This document shows, one piece after another, positions 10,507-19,678 of a DNA stretch of 64,000 nt. The stretch's first letter is position 1. Each line of letters opens with the position of its first letter. This DNA comes from Rudaea cellulosilytica DSM 22992. Lineage in GTDB: Bacteria; Pseudomonadota; Gammaproteobacteria; Xanthomonadales; Rhodanobacteraceae. Location of the stretch: positions 1,091,652 to 1,155,651 of the forward strand of contig NZ_KB899241.1 of assembly GCF_000378125.1 (NCBI RefSeq), in the 5' to 3' direction. A program made the translations under genes and the position numbers. A model generated the notes under the pieces. The model had not been told where the DNA came from. It saw only the letters and a program-made list of their open reading frames with translations, and did not search any database.

Positions 10507-11199
10507 ATGATCGAACTGTTCTATTGGCCGACGCCGAACGGCCGCAAGATTCCGTTGCTTCTCGAGGAAGCCGGTCTGGAGTACAAGATCACCCACGTCG
10601 ATATCGGCAAAGGCGACCAGTTCAAGCCCGCGTTCCTCGCGATCTCGCCGAACAGTCGCATGCCGGCAATCATCGATTACGCTCCGGCCGATGGCGGCGC
10701 GCCGATCAGCGTGTTCGAGTCGGGCGCGATCCTGCAGTATCTCGCCGAAAAGACCGGTAGATTCTTGCCGCAAGACGTCCGCGGTCGCGCCGAGTGCATG
10801 GAGTGGCTGTTCTGGCAGATGGCCGGCCTGGGACCGATGACCGGCCAGTACGGCCACTTCCACGTCTACGCACCCGAGCAGATTGCGTATGCGAAGGAAC
10901 GCTATGCGCGCGAGGTCGGCCGCCTGCTCGGCGTGCTCGAGCGCCGCCTCACCGGGCGCGAGTACATTTGTGGAAAAGAATACACGATCGCCGACATGGC
11001 CTGCTGGCCGTGGATCGATGCCTATGACAAGGCGCCGTTCGACCTTGCACCTTATGCGCAAGTGCGCCGCTGGCGCGCAACTATCGCGGCGCGGCCGGCT
11101 ACGGCACGCGCCGAGGCGCTGCGCGAGTTCCGCAAGTCGGCAGCGCCGATGAGCGAGGAAGAACGCAGAATCCTGTTCGGGCCGCAAGACAACAGTTGA
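10507..11199 (+). CDS. Glutathione S-transferase, YfcG/YghU-like
   Basis: Cytosolic GST-fold enzyme, 230 residues. The N-terminal thioredoxin fold begins MIELFYWPTPNGRKIPLLLE, with TPNG at the usual active-site position of the Nu-class (YfcG) enzymes. The cis-Pro SRMPAI and ESGAILQYLAEK glutathione-binding motifs follow, then an all-helical C-terminal domain. Members of this class typically have disulfide-bond oxidoreductase activity with glutathione. Start: ATG 10507 behind AGGAAGG; the longer open frame runs into the upstream hydrolase gene. Confidence 0.9.
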   Translation: MIELFYWPTPNGRKIPLLLEEAGLEYKITHVDIGKGDQFKPAFLAISPNSRMPAIIDYAPADGGAPISVFESGAILQYLAEKTGRFLPQDVRGRAECMEWLFWQMAGLGPMTGQYGHFHVYAPEQIAYAKERYAREVGRLLGVLERRLTGREYICGKEYTIADMACWPWIDAYDKAPFDLAPYAQVRRWRATIAARPATARAEALREFRKSAAPMSEEERRILFGPQDNS

Positions 11200-11296
11200 T
11201 CCGCGAGTAGATCGGCGCGAATCCGGCAAAAAAAGCAACTCCAAACCGGGCTCGTTCGCGAAAATCGGCGTCGGGAATTCTTTTGGGGAGAAGCAG

Positions 11297-13537
11297 ATGC
11301 GAGCTTGGATTTTGGGAATGGTGATGATGGTCGTGATGGGCAACGCGCAGGCAGAACAGTTGACGATCGAGCGCATCTTCGACGGCTCGAGCCTATCGGG
11401 ACCGACGCCGGTCAAGCTCAAGGCCTCGCCCGATGGCACGCGCGTGACTTTCCTGCGTGCCAAGCAGGACGACCAGAATGCCTACGATCTTTGGGAATAC
11501 AACGTCAACTCGAATCAGACGCACTTGCTGGTTGACTCCAGTGTGATCGAACCGAAGGCGGCCGAACTGTCCGACGCGGAAAAGGCGAGGCGCGAGCGAG
11601 CACGCATTGCCGGCCGCCGCGGTATCGTCGACTACCAGTGGTCGCCCGACGGGAAAAAGCTGCTTTTTCCACTAAGCGGCAAATTATACCTTTACGATCT
11701 CACCGGTCTCGGCGACAAGGCGTTGCGTCTTCTCGATACACAGGGCGAAGCAATCGATCCGAAGATCTCGCCGCTCGGCCACTATGTCGCCTACATCCAC
11801 GGCCAGAACTTGTGGGCGATCGACCTGCGCGACGGCAAGGCGCGCCAGCTGACTCAGGACGGTGGCGGTACCGTACACAACGGCGAAGCCGAATTCGTCG
11901 CGCAGGAGGAAATGTCGCGCTTCACCGGCTACTGGTGGTCACCCGATGATTCCGCGATTGCGTTCGAGCGCTATGACGAGGCGAAGGTGCCCATCGTCAA
12001 GCGCAGCGAGGTCTATGCCGATCGCACCGACACGATCGAGCAGCGCTATCCGGCCGCAGGCAAGAACAACGTCGAAGTGAAACTCGGCCTCGTTTCGCCC
12101 GGCGGCGGCGAGGCGCGCTTCGTCGATCTCGGTGGCAATCCGGATATCTATCTGGTGCGCGTCGACTGGCTGCCCGATGGCAAGCGCCTGAGCTACCAGT
12201 TGATGCAGCGCAGCCAGCAAAAGCTCGATCTGAACCTGGTCGAGGCGAATACGCTGCAGCAGCGCACGCTGCTGAGCGAGGAAGCAAAAACCTGGATTAA
12301 CCTCAATGACGACCTGCACTTTCTCAAATCGCAGGACGCGTTCGTCTGGGCGAGCGAGCGCAGCGGTTGGAAACATCTGTATCTCTACCGCCTCGACGGT
12401 ACGCTCAAGCATGCGATCAGTGCGGGCGACTGGAACATCGACGGCCTGCTCGGTGTCGACGAAAAACTCGGACTCGCCTACGTCGACTCGAACCACGATT
12501 TCGTGCCCGACCGCCAGGTCTACGCACTCAAGCTCGACGGCACGACCGCGAACGCCCCGCGCCGCATCAGCCGTGGCGATGGCCTGCACCACGCCGAATT
12601 CACCAAGAACGCCGAGTACTACATCGACACGTTCGCCGATCCGACCACTCCGCCGCAGGTGAGTCTGCACCGGGCCGTCGACGGCAACTTCGTTGCCTGG
12701 ATTGAGCGCAACGAGCTTGACGCGAAGCATCCCTACTGGCCGTACCGCGACGCGCACATCGTGCCCGAATTCGGCACGATCAAGGCCAGCGACGGTCAGG
12801 ACCTCTATTACCGGATCTACAAGCCGCGCGGATTCGATCCGACCAAACGCTATCCCGTATTCGACTTCTATTACGGCGGCCCGCATTCGCAGATGGTCGC
12901 ACGCGGTTGGATCGACTACTTTTGCGAATACATGGCGCAACAGGGCTATGTCGTGTTCACGCTCGACAACCGCGGCATGGCGCGACGCAGCCGTGTCTTC
13001 AGCGATGCGATCTACAAACAACTCGGTAAGGTCGAAGTCGAGGACCAGGTCGCCGGCATCCGTTGGCTCAAGTCGCAGCCTTGGATCGATCCCGCGCGCA
13101 TCGGCGTGTTCGGCTGGAGCTACGGCGGCTACATGACGACGATGATGCTGGCCAAGGCTTCGAACGAGATCGCCGCGGGCGTCGCCGTCGCGCCGGTCAC
13201 CGACTGGGCGCTGTACGACACGTTCTACACCGAGCGCTATCTCGATACGCCGCAACACAACGCCGAAGGCTACAAACTGTCAGGCACGTTGCACTGGCTC
13301 GACGGCATGAAGTCGCCGCTGTTGCTCGCGCACGGCATGGCCGACGACAACGTGCTGTTCGCCAACTCGACCGCGCTGATGGCCGCGTTGCAGGACCGCG
13401 GCACGCAATTCGAATTGATGACCTATCCCGGTGGCAAGCACGGCCTGTCCACGCCGGCGATGAAGAAGCATGTCTACCACCTGATCGCGGATTACTTCGA
13501 TGCGAAGGTGAAACATGCTAAGGCGCGCGCGCCGTAG
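11297..13537 (+). CDS. S9 family prolyl oligopeptidase / dipeptidyl peptidase IV
   Basis: Secreted or periplasmic serine peptidase that removes X-Pro dipeptides. Its 746 residues comprise a signal peptide (MRAWILGMVMMVVMGNAQA) and a beta-propeller DPPIV N-terminal domain (about 35-520) with the EExxR-type loop (QEEMSRFTGYWWSPDD). The alpha/beta hydrolase domain has nucleophile GWSYGGYM near 604, Asp in HGMADDN near 680 and His in GGKHGL near 713. A strong ribosome-binding site (GGGGAGA) precedes the ATG. Monocistronic in appearance, and convergent with the next gene at only 8 bp. Confidence 0.94.
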   Translation: MRAWILGMVMMVVMGNAQAEQLTIERIFDGSSLSGPTPVKLKASPDGTRVTFLRAKQDDQNAYDLWEYNVNSNQTHLLVDSSVIEPKAAELSDAEKARRERARIAGRRGIVDYQWSPDGKKLLFPLSGKLYLYDLTGLGDKALRLLDTQGEAIDPKISPLGHYVAYIHGQNLWAIDLRDGKARQLTQDGGGTVHNGEAEFVAQEEMSRFTGYWWSPDDSAIAFERYDEAKVPIVKRSEVYADRTDTIEQRYPAAGKNNVEVKLGLVSPGGGEARFVDLGGNPDIYLVRVDWLPDGKRLSYQLMQRSQQKLDLNLVEANTLQQRTLLSEEAKTWINLNDDLHFLKSQDAFVWASERSGWKHLYLYRLDGTLKHAISAGDWNIDGLLGVDEKLGLAYVDSNHDFVPDRQVYALKLDGTTANAPRRISRGDGLHHAEFTKNAEYYIDTFADPTTPPQVSLHRAVDGNFVAWIERNELDAKHPYWPYRDAHIVPEFGTIKASDGQDLYYRIYKPRGFDPTKRYPVFDFYYGGPHSQMVARGWIDYFCEYMAQQGYVVFTLDNRGMARRSRVFSDAIYKQLGKVEVEDQVAGIRWLKSQPWIDPARIGVFGWSYGGYMTTMMLAKASNEIAAGVAVAPVTDWALYDTFYTERYLDTPQHNAEGYKLSGTLHWLDGMKSPLLLAHGMADDNVLFANSTALMAALQDRGTQFELMTYPGGKHGLSTPAMKKHVYHLIADYFDAKVKHAKARAP

Positions 13538-13545
13538 TCAAAAGG

Positions 13546-14484
13546 TCAGAGCAACGGCCACGGCGCCATGAATAAAACCCATAGCGCAACCAGAATCGCC
13601 GGATACTTGATGATGCGGTACAGGCGCGGATGGCGCTTGCGGAAGGTCACGCCGCGTTGGTTGCCGCCGCGCAGGCGCGCATAGAGGCGATTGACTGCGC
13701 CGGTCTTTTCACTCGCCACGTCGTTCGGCGAAGCGGTGATTGCGCCCATGAAGGCGCCGACGCGGCGATTGATCGCGCGCATCCACGGCGTGCGCAACGG
13801 GCGCTCGACGTCAGCGAACAGGATCACGCGCGTGACGTCGCTCTTGTTCTCGGCCCAGTGCACGAAGGTTTCGTCGAAGACGATGTCGCCGCCGTCGCTC
13901 CAGGCGTATTCATCGCCGTCGACGAAGATGCGGCAGTCGCGCGAGTTCGGCGTGATCAGGCCGAGGTGATAGCGCAGCGAGCCGGCGAACGGATCACGAT
14001 GCGGCGTCAGCCGGCTGTCCGGCGGCAGCAGTGCGAACATCGCCGCCTTGACCTCGGGAATCGAACGCAGCAGCGCCACGGTCTGCGGACACAGCGCCTG
14101 CGCCGTCGCCAGCGGCTCGCCATACCATTTGAGGTAGAAACGCTTCCAACCCTGCTTGAAGAAGCTGTCGAACGACAGGTCGTTGCGTTGCTCGGCCGCG
14201 CGGATATGGCCTTCGTCGAACAACGCGGACGCTTCGCTGCGGATCGCCTGCCACTGCTCGCGCAACGGATCGAGATGCGGAAAACCGCCGCGATCGAGAA
14301 TTGGCCGCGCCGGCACGCGCGAGAACGCGTACATCAGCAGGTTGTACGGCGCGAACAGCGCCGAGTGATCGGCGAGCTGGCGGTCGAAGCGCAGGCGCAC
14401 GCGACCGCGCAGGTGCACGAGCAGCACGCAGAGCACAAAGAAGGCAAACAGGCCGAAGAAGATCAGGCGTAAGGTCAACAACAT
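13546..14484 (-). CDS. Aspartyl/asparaginyl beta-hydroxylase, LpxO-like
   Basis: Fe(II)/2-oxoglutarate dioxygenase of the Asp/Asn hydroxylase fold. LpxO relatives hydroxylate secondary acyl chains of lipid A. Its 312 residues have an N-terminal transmembrane helix (about 1-24) and a second hydrophobic helix at the C-terminus. The catalytic domain has HRDPF near 161 and ETFVHWAEN near 205, with RYHLGL between, which are the metal and co-substrate ligands. An arginine for 2-oxoglutarate is plausible in TRVILF. LpxO is the best match, but a peptide substrate cannot be excluded. Confidence 0.82.
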   Translation of the reverse strand: MLLTLRLIFFGLFAFFVLCVLLVHLRGRVRLRFDRQLADHSALFAPYNLLMYAFSRVPARPILDRGGFPHLDPLREQWQAIRSEASALFDEGHIRAAEQRNDLSFDSFFKQGWKRFYLKWYGEPLATAQALCPQTVALLRSIPEVKAAMFALLPPDSRLTPHRDPFAGSLRYHLGLITPNSRDCRIFVDGDEYAWSDGGDIVFDETFVHWAENKSDVTRVILFADVERPLRTPWMRAINRRVGAFMGAITASPNDVASEKTGAVNRLYARLRGGNQRGVTFRKRHPRLYRIIKYPAILVALWVLFMAPWPLL

Positions 14485-14589
14485 CGCGATCCAGCCAAGC
14501 CTGCGGCAGGGATGGCCGCGTACCCCGCCATTCTACTGCGCCCCCGGGAAACGGGCCCCGCGGCCGTGCGCAAATATTTTTCGCCGGCG

Positions 14590-14616
14590 TGTCGATTCGC
14601 CGGATTCCCGCTCGTC
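14590..14616 (+). promoter_or_regulatory. Candidate ECF42-type promoter for the sigma/DGPF operon
   Basis: TGTCGA (14590-14595) and CGTC (14613-14616) are separated by 17 bp, 50 nt upstream of the VOC gene. ECF42 promoters described in Streptomyces have TGTCGA at -35 and CGA/TC at -10. No second match was seen in front of the other genes of the cluster, so one autoregulated promoter could drive 14667-17705. The -10 lies in a short segment (14606-14621) that recurs inverted with one mismatch at 24237-24252, so it may belong to a dispersed repeat. Confidence 0.5.
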
Positions 14617-14666
14617 ATTCCAGCAAGAGGCCGCAACGAGGCTTCATCACCCCACCGGAGAGAATC

Positions 14667-15080
14667 ATGTCGCAGTCCATACGCCCCTATCTGTCCTTCG
14701 AAGGCCGCGCCGAGGAGGCGATCGAGTTCTACAAGCGCCAGCTCGGGGCGCAGGTCAAGCTGCTGATCCGCAACAAGGATGTCGAGGAAAGCAGGGCTGC
14801 GCCCGGCAACGAAAACAAGGTGCTGCACGCGGACGTGAGCATTGGCGACACCACGATCGGCATTTCCGATGGCTTCTGCTCGGGTGCGCCGAAGTTCGAG
14901 GGCATCACCCTCGCCTTGACTTGCGCGGACAAGGCCAAAACCGAAAAGGCCTTCGCCGCGTTGAGCGACGGCGCTCAGGTGCACCAGCCGCTGACCGAGA
15001 CCTTCTTCTCGCCCGCGTTCGGCATGCTCGTGGACAAGTTCGGCGTGTCGTGGATGGTCACGTCGGCGCCGGCCGCCTGA
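14667..15080 (+). CDS. VOC-family protein (PhnB/glyoxalase-like)
   Basis: 137-residue vicinal-oxygen-chelate protein of the PhnB-like type (SIRPYLSFEGRAEEAIEFYK, then FGMLVDKFGVSWMV near the C-terminus). PhnB proteins usually lack a demonstrated reaction. It is the first gene of a co-directional set that continues with YCII/DGPF proteins and an ECF42-type sigma factor, the standard neighbourhood of such proteins. Start: ATG 14667 behind GGAGAG. Probably transcribed from the ECF42-like promoter 50 nt upstream. Confidence 0.88.
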   Translation: MSQSIRPYLSFEGRAEEAIEFYKRQLGAQVKLLIRNKDVEESRAAPGNENKVLHADVSIGDTTIGISDGFCSGAPKFEGITLALTCADKAKTEKAFAALSDGAQVHQPLTETFFSPAFGMLVDKFGVSWMVTSAPAA

Positions 15081-15120
15081 ACCCGGAATCGTTCTGCAAC
15101 TCGATCCAAGGAGAACTGTC

Positions 15121-15555
15121 ATGCGCTTTGCCGTGCTGGTCCGCGCCACCCAACAATCCGAAGCGGGCGTGATGCCCAGCGAACAACTGCTCGCCGACAT
15201 GGGCCGCTTCAACGAGGAGCTGGTCAAGGCCGGCATCATGCTCGCCGGCGAAGGCCTGCAGCCAAGTTCGAAGGGCGCGCGCGTGCGCTTCAAGAACGCG
15301 TCTCGCATTGTCATTGACGGACCATTCGCCGAGGCCAAGGAGCTGATCGCCGGTTTCTGGATCTGGCAGATGAAATCGCTCGAGGAAGCGATCGAATGGG
15401 TCAAGCGCTGCCCGAATCCGTTCGACGGCATCGAGTCGGAAATCGAAATCCGCCAGATCTTCGAGGCCGAGGACTTCGGCGCCGAATTCACTCCCGAACT
15501 GCGCGAACAGGAAGAACGCCTGCGCGCGCAGATCGACCAACGCAAACCCAACTGA
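15121..15555 (+). CDS. YCII/DGPF-domain protein 1
   Basis: 144-residue protein of the YCII-related (DGPF) family, with the eponymous DGPFAEAKELIAGFW motif near residue 66. A charged C-terminal tail (ELREQEERLRAQIDQ) looks helical. The family folds as a dimeric ferredoxin-like alpha/beta barrel; its biochemical role is unknown, though a catalytic role has been proposed. It lies 40 nt after the VOC gene and 17 nt before a second DGPF gene. ATG 15121 has AGGAGA upstream. Confidence 0.9.
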   Translation: MRFAVLVRATQQSEAGVMPSEQLLADMGRFNEELVKAGIMLAGEGLQPSSKGARVRFKNASRIVIDGPFAEAKELIAGFWIWQMKSLEEAIEWVKRCPNPFDGIESEIEIRQIFEAEDFGAEFTPELREQEERLRAQIDQRKPN

Positions 15556-15572
15556 ACCCAATGGAGGGCACC

Positions 15573-15941
15573 ATGAAGTACTTCAGCATCTACATACCTG
15601 ACCCGAAGACCAACCCCGCGCGGCCGCCGACCGGCGCGCAGAAGGAAGAAATGGACCGCTTCGTCGGCGCGGCGATCGCACGCGGCGAATTCCTCAGCGG
15701 CGGCGGTTTCCTGCCGCTGCGCGAGCACGGCGCGGTCGTGCGTCGCAGCGACGGCGAAAGCCGCGTGGTCGACGGCCCCTATGCTGAATCCAAGGAACTC
15801 GTCGGCGGCTTCGCGATGCTGCAATACGACTCGCGCGAAGCGGCGATCGAAGGCGCCAAGCGCTTCATGGACGTGGCCGGTGACGGTGAGTGCATCACCT
15901 ACTGCATCGCCGAAGGCGGTGATCCCGATCACGGCTGCTGA
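15573..15941 (+). CDS. YCII/DGPF-domain protein 2
   Basis: 122-residue member of the same family, with DGPYAESKELVGGFAML in place of DGPF. The start at ATG 15573 is chosen because GGAGG lies 5 nt upstream; an in-frame ATG 12 nt earlier would overlap that ribosome-binding site. The C-terminus is Asp/His/Cys-rich (GGDPDHGC). It precedes the sigma-factor gene by 69 nt. Confidence 0.88.
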   Translation: MKYFSIYIPDPKTNPARPPTGAQKEEMDRFVGAAIARGEFLSGGGFLPLREHGAVVRRSDGESRVVDGPYAESKELVGGFAMLQYDSREAAIEGAKRFMDVAGDGECITYCIAEGGDPDHGC

Positions 15942-16010
15942 TCGCTAAGCACACGATCGGCAACGTCTGGCCCTTGCTCAATCGACGCGATGATGTTTTG
16001 ATCCGTCGCC

Positions 16011-17306
16011 ATGACGGCGACGGACAATCTCACCCGCACGCGGCGCACGATCGACGCGGTCTGGCGCATGGAGTCGGCCAAGGTCGTCGCCGTGCTCGCG
16101 CGTATGCTCAGCGGCGACATCGGTCTGGCCGAGGAATTGGCACAGGATGCGCTGGTCACCGCGCTCGAGCAATGGCCGGACAAAGGCATACCGGACAATC
16201 CGGGAGCATGGCTTATGGCCACGGCAAAACATCGCGCGATCGACCGCCTGCGGCACGGCAAGCTGGCCGAGGAGAAGCATGCGGAGATCGCACGCGAACT
16301 TGACGAGCAGCAGGCGGCGCGCGCCGACGACATGCTCGCCGCACTCGACGACGACATCGGCGACGATCTGCTGCGCCTGATGTTCACTGCCTGCCATCCG
16401 GTGCTGTCGCCCGAAGCGCGCGTGGCGTTGACCTTGCGCCTGCTTGGCGGCCTGGCCACCGACGAGATCGCGCGCGCCTTCCTCGTACCCGAGCCGACGA
16501 TCGCGCAGCGCATCGTGCGCGCGAAACGCACGCTCGCCGAGGCGAACGTGGCGTTCGAACTGCCGCGCGGCGAGGACCGCGCGGCGCGCCTCGCCTCGGT
16601 GCTCGACGTCATCTACCTCGTCTTCAACGAAGGCTACTCGGCGACCGCAGGCGAGGACTGGATGCGCCCAGCGCTGTGCGACGAAGCGTTGCGCCTCGGC
16701 CGCATCCTCGCCGAACTCGCGCCGTTCGATGCCGAAGTGCATGGACTCGTCGCGTTGATGGAGATCCAGGCCTCGCGCCTGCACGCGCGCACCGACAAGG
16801 ATGGCGCGCCGATCCTGTTGCTCGAACAGAACCGCGCGCACTGGGACTGGCTGCTGGTCGAGCGCGGCCTCAAGGCACTGGCACGCGCAGAAAAACTCGG
16901 TGGCGATCGCGGCACGTATCAGTTGCAGGCGGCGATCGCGGCCTGCCATGCACGCGCACGTCGCGCCGAAGACACCGACTGGGTGCGCATCGCCGCACTG
17001 TACGCCGAGCTCGCGCAGACTGCGCCGTCGCCGATTGTCGAGCTCAACGGCGCAGTCGCGATCGCGATGGCGTTCGGTGCGCAGGCCGGCCTCGACCTGG
17101 TCGATCGACTGGTCGAGGAACCCGCGCTGCGCAACTACCATTTTCTTCCGGCGGTGCGCGGCGACCTGCTCGAAAAACTCGGTCGCTTCGATGAGGCGCG
17201 CGCCGAGTTCGAGCGCGCCTCGGCGCTGACGCGCAATGCACGCGAGCAGCGCCTGATGCGCGAGCGCGCGGCAAAGTGCGGGCCGTCGGCAACGCGGGTT
17301 CACTGA
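16011..17306 (+). CDS. ECF sigma factor, ECF42-type with long C-terminal domain
   Basis: 431-residue sigma-70-family regulator. Region 2 is at about 20-85 (LAEELAQDALVTALEQW, WLMATAKHRAIDRLR) and region 4 at about 130-180 (LGGLATDEIARAFLVPEPTIAQRIVRAKR). The remaining ~240 residues form the helical extension (DUF6596/TPR-like) that begins with VIYLVFNEGYSAT. That architecture, and the linkage to DGPF proteins, define the ECF42 group, in which the C-terminal domain rather than an anti-sigma factor is thought to control activity. No anti-sigma gene is nearby. The signal is unknown. Confidence 0.93.
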   Translation: MTATDNLTRTRRTIDAVWRMESAKVVAVLARMLSGDIGLAEELAQDALVTALEQWPDKGIPDNPGAWLMATAKHRAIDRLRHGKLAEEKHAEIARELDEQQAARADDMLAALDDDIGDDLLRLMFTACHPVLSPEARVALTLRLLGGLATDEIARAFLVPEPTIAQRIVRAKRTLAEANVAFELPRGEDRAARLASVLDVIYLVFNEGYSATAGEDWMRPALCDEALRLGRILAELAPFDAEVHGLVALMEIQASRLHARTDKDGAPILLLEQNRAHWDWLLVERGLKALARAEKLGGDRGTYQLQAAIAACHARARRAEDTDWVRIAALYAELAQTAPSPIVELNGAVAIAMAFGAQAGLDLVDRLVEEPALRNYHFLPAVRGDLLEKLGRFDEARAEFERASALTRNAREQRLMRERAAKCGPSATRVH

Positions 17307-17348
17307 CGCGATCGTCCGCGACCGCGCCGTTCAATTCTGGAGACGAAA

Positions 17349-17705
17349 ATGAGCTATCTGATGCTGATCATGGAACGCGCCGACCGCCGCAACGGCCGCC
17401 CACCCGAGCAGGCCGAGATGGAATGGGAGCGCATGATCGCCTACGCCGGCAGGCTCAAGGAGCGCGGCGTGCTCGAATCCGCACAGTCGCTGAAAAGCGT
17501 CGCTCGCGGCACGCGCATCGAAAAACGCAACGGCAAGACCAACGTCGTCGACGGCCCGTTCGCCGAGGCTAAGGAAATCGTCGGCGGCTTCTACTATCTC
17601 AAGAACGTGGACCGCGACGAGGCGCTCGCGATCGCCGAGAACTGTCCCGCCGCCGAGTGGTGCAGCATCGAATTGCGCGAAGTGGGGCCGTGCAACGAAA
17701 GCTGA
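17349..17705 (+). CDS. YCII/DGPF-domain protein 3
   Basis: 118-residue YCII-family protein starting MSYLMLIMERADRRNGRPP with DGPFAEAKEIVGGFYYL in the middle. It is the closest of the three to the canonical DGPF proteins encoded next to ECF42 sigma factors. It lies 42 nt after the sigma gene with GGAGA in front of the ATG. The stop codon sits inside an 8-bp GC-rich inverted repeat (17685-17713) without a T-tract, which could end the operon weakly. Confidence 0.9.
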   Translation: MSYLMLIMERADRRNGRPPEQAEMEWERMIAYAGRLKERGVLESAQSLKSVARGTRIEKRNGKTNVVDGPFAEAKEIVGGFYYLKNVDRDEALAIAENCPAAEWCSIELREVGPCNES

Positions 17706-17723
17706 CGGCCCCGCTTCGGCGCG

Positions 17724-19544
17724 TTACTTGGTTTTGCGCTGCGCCGGAATGAACTGCTCGCGCACGGCTTTGGCGAGCTGGTCCGGCGGCAGCAGGCCCT
17801 GGTCGAGCAGGAAGTTGTTGTAGGCGCGGCGGTCGAACTGCTTGCCGAGCGCGAGTTCGGTTTCCATGCGCAGCTGCATGATGCGGCTGTAGCCGTAGAA
17901 GTAGCTGCCGGCCTGGCCGGGTGCATTGAACGTGTAGCGGTCGAGTTCCTGGCGCGCCATCGGCTCGGACAAGCCCACGTCTTCGGTCAGCACCTGCCCG
18001 GCGCGCTCGCGGTCGGTGAGGCCGAGGTTGAGCATCGGATCGAGCATCGCGCGTGCGGCGCGCAGCAGGCGCAGTTGCAGCGCGATGAGCTGGCCCTCGA
18101 GCGGCTCGTACGGCACCATCTCGGCTTCGGCATACAGCGCCCAGCCTTCGACGTTGACGCTGTTGAACGCGAACAGCGTGCGCGCGAGCGAGATGCCGCG
18201 CTCGACCATCGCGGTGAACTGCAGCTCGTGGCCCGGGCGGCCTTCGTGCGCAGCCAGGGTCCAGCCGCCGGCCTCGTAGGTGAAGTCGTCGTAGGCCGCG
18301 CTCTTGCCGTCTTTGCCGGCCGAAGCCGGATTGCCGAGTGGCAGCACGAACTGGCCTTGCTGGCCGGTATTGCCGATCAGCGGCGCCGGCAGGAAATGCG
18401 GCGCCGGCTGTGCGGCGGATTCGGCTTCGGACGCGAGGCGCATCACCATCGGTCGCTGCGGCAGGTCGACCACCTTGTTCGCGGCGATCTGCTTTTCGAG
18501 TTCCGGCATCACCGTGCCGCGGTAGTAACTCTCGATCGAGCTCTTGTCGAGCTGCTTCTTCTTCAGCGCGCGGATCACCTCGCGATAGTCGCTCGCCTGA
18601 AAGCCTTTCGCCTTGGCGACCAGCGGCGCAAGCTGCTGCATCGCGTTGCGCGTTTCCATGAATTCGAGCTGCGCGCGCTGGATCAATTGTTCGGGCGCGA
18701 TGTCGATGCCGACCTGCTTGAGCTGGAACGCGTACAGTTCGGGCGGCAGGCGCGTGTCGCTGCGCGCGTTGGGCAGCACGTCCTTCTTCATCCACTCGGT
18801 GTAGTCGCGAAGCTGCTGGTCCATCGCCGCGAGCGCCGCGTCGCCGCCTTCGATCTTGTACTTCGCGAACAGCTTGCGGATGCCGGCGGCGTAGGTATCG
18901 GCGTTGCGCAGCGCCTGCTCGACCGCAAGCTTGGTCGGTTTTACCAACGCGGGGTTCTTGAGCTGCTCCTCGTAGCGTTCACGCGCGAGCTTGGTGATTG
19001 CGGTACTGCCGGGCGTGAGCCCGACATAGCGCTGCAGTCGCTCCAACGCCTTGGCGCGGCGCGCCGGCTCGGTCTGATCTTGAAGCAAAGCCTGCTCGCC
19101 CTGGAATACGAGCTGGCCGACGTCGGTGAATGGCAGCAGGAGTTTTTCGTTGAGCTCGCTGCCCTCGATCTGCTGATCGGCCGCGTGGAGCATGATGTTG
19201 ATGTCCTGGCGGACGTTCGCGTTTTCTTCGGTTTTCAGATCCTTCTGCAGCGTTTCCTTGGCGCCGCGCAACGCGGTGCGCTGGCGCTCGCCGTTGTTCG
19301 GTCCGAGGTCGGCGACGCGATCGTCGTAGCCCGGCAGGCCGAAGAACGAGGCGAACTCGGGCGCGAAGTCGGCCTGCGCCTTGAGTAGCGGCTGGGCCAG
19401 TTCGTTGCTGCGTTTGACCCAGTCCGGCGCCGGCCGCACCGCGGTGGCGGCAGGTTTCGCGCCTTCGGCTGCGGAGACAATGGTGGGATTGCCAAACGAA
19501 ACGCAGGCGAGCGCGCAGGCGCTGGCCAGGAGCAGACGACGCAT
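17724..19544 (-). CDS. DUF885-family secreted metallopeptidase-like protein
   Basis: 606-residue exported protein. ATG 19544 is preceded by GAGGAGA and begins with a signal peptide (MRRLLLASACALACVSFG...AA); the open frame runs 459 nt further upstream but without conserved sequence. DUF885 proteins resemble thermolysin-clan metallopeptidases. Here HEGRPGHEL (about 432-440) replaces HExxH, followed about 30 residues later by NVEGWALYAEAEM, with Glu as a likely third zinc ligand. Periplasmic location is inferred. Probable peptidase of unknown substrate. It is convergent with the DGPF operon. Confidence 0.87.
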   Translation of the reverse strand: MRRLLLASACALACVSFGNPTIVSAAEGAKPAATAVRPAPDWVKRSNELAQPLLKAQADFAPEFASFFGLPGYDDRVADLGPNNGERQRTALRGAKETLQKDLKTEENANVRQDINIMLHAADQQIEGSELNEKLLLPFTDVGQLVFQGEQALLQDQTEPARRAKALERLQRYVGLTPGSTAITKLARERYEEQLKNPALVKPTKLAVEQALRNADTYAAGIRKLFAKYKIEGGDAALAAMDQQLRDYTEWMKKDVLPNARSDTRLPPELYAFQLKQVGIDIAPEQLIQRAQLEFMETRNAMQQLAPLVAKAKGFQASDYREVIRALKKKQLDKSSIESYYRGTVMPELEKQIAANKVVDLPQRPMVMRLASEAESAAQPAPHFLPAPLIGNTGQQGQFVLPLGNPASAGKDGKSAAYDDFTYEAGGWTLAAHEGRPGHELQFTAMVERGISLARTLFAFNSVNVEGWALYAEAEMVPYEPLEGQLIALQLRLLRAARAMLDPMLNLGLTDRERAGQVLTEDVGLSEPMARQELDRYTFNAPGQAGSYFYGYSRIMQLRMETELALGKQFDRRAYNNFLLDQGLLPPDQLAKAVREQFIPAQRKTK

Positions 19545-19678
19545 CGAAATTCTCCTCAGGCTGGGAAACGGAACGATCAGTCGTGAAGTTGTATCAGCAA
19601 ATGCCGATCGTAACCTGTTGCGAAAGTCATGCACCCCGGCGCGCTGCGAAATCGGCTGCGGAATGGTTCCGCGATGGC

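Noticed and set aside
17685-17713. Inverted repeat across the stop of DGPF protein 3 as a terminator
   Set aside because: The 13-nt loop and lack of a T-tract make it weak; it is only mentioned in the gene entry.
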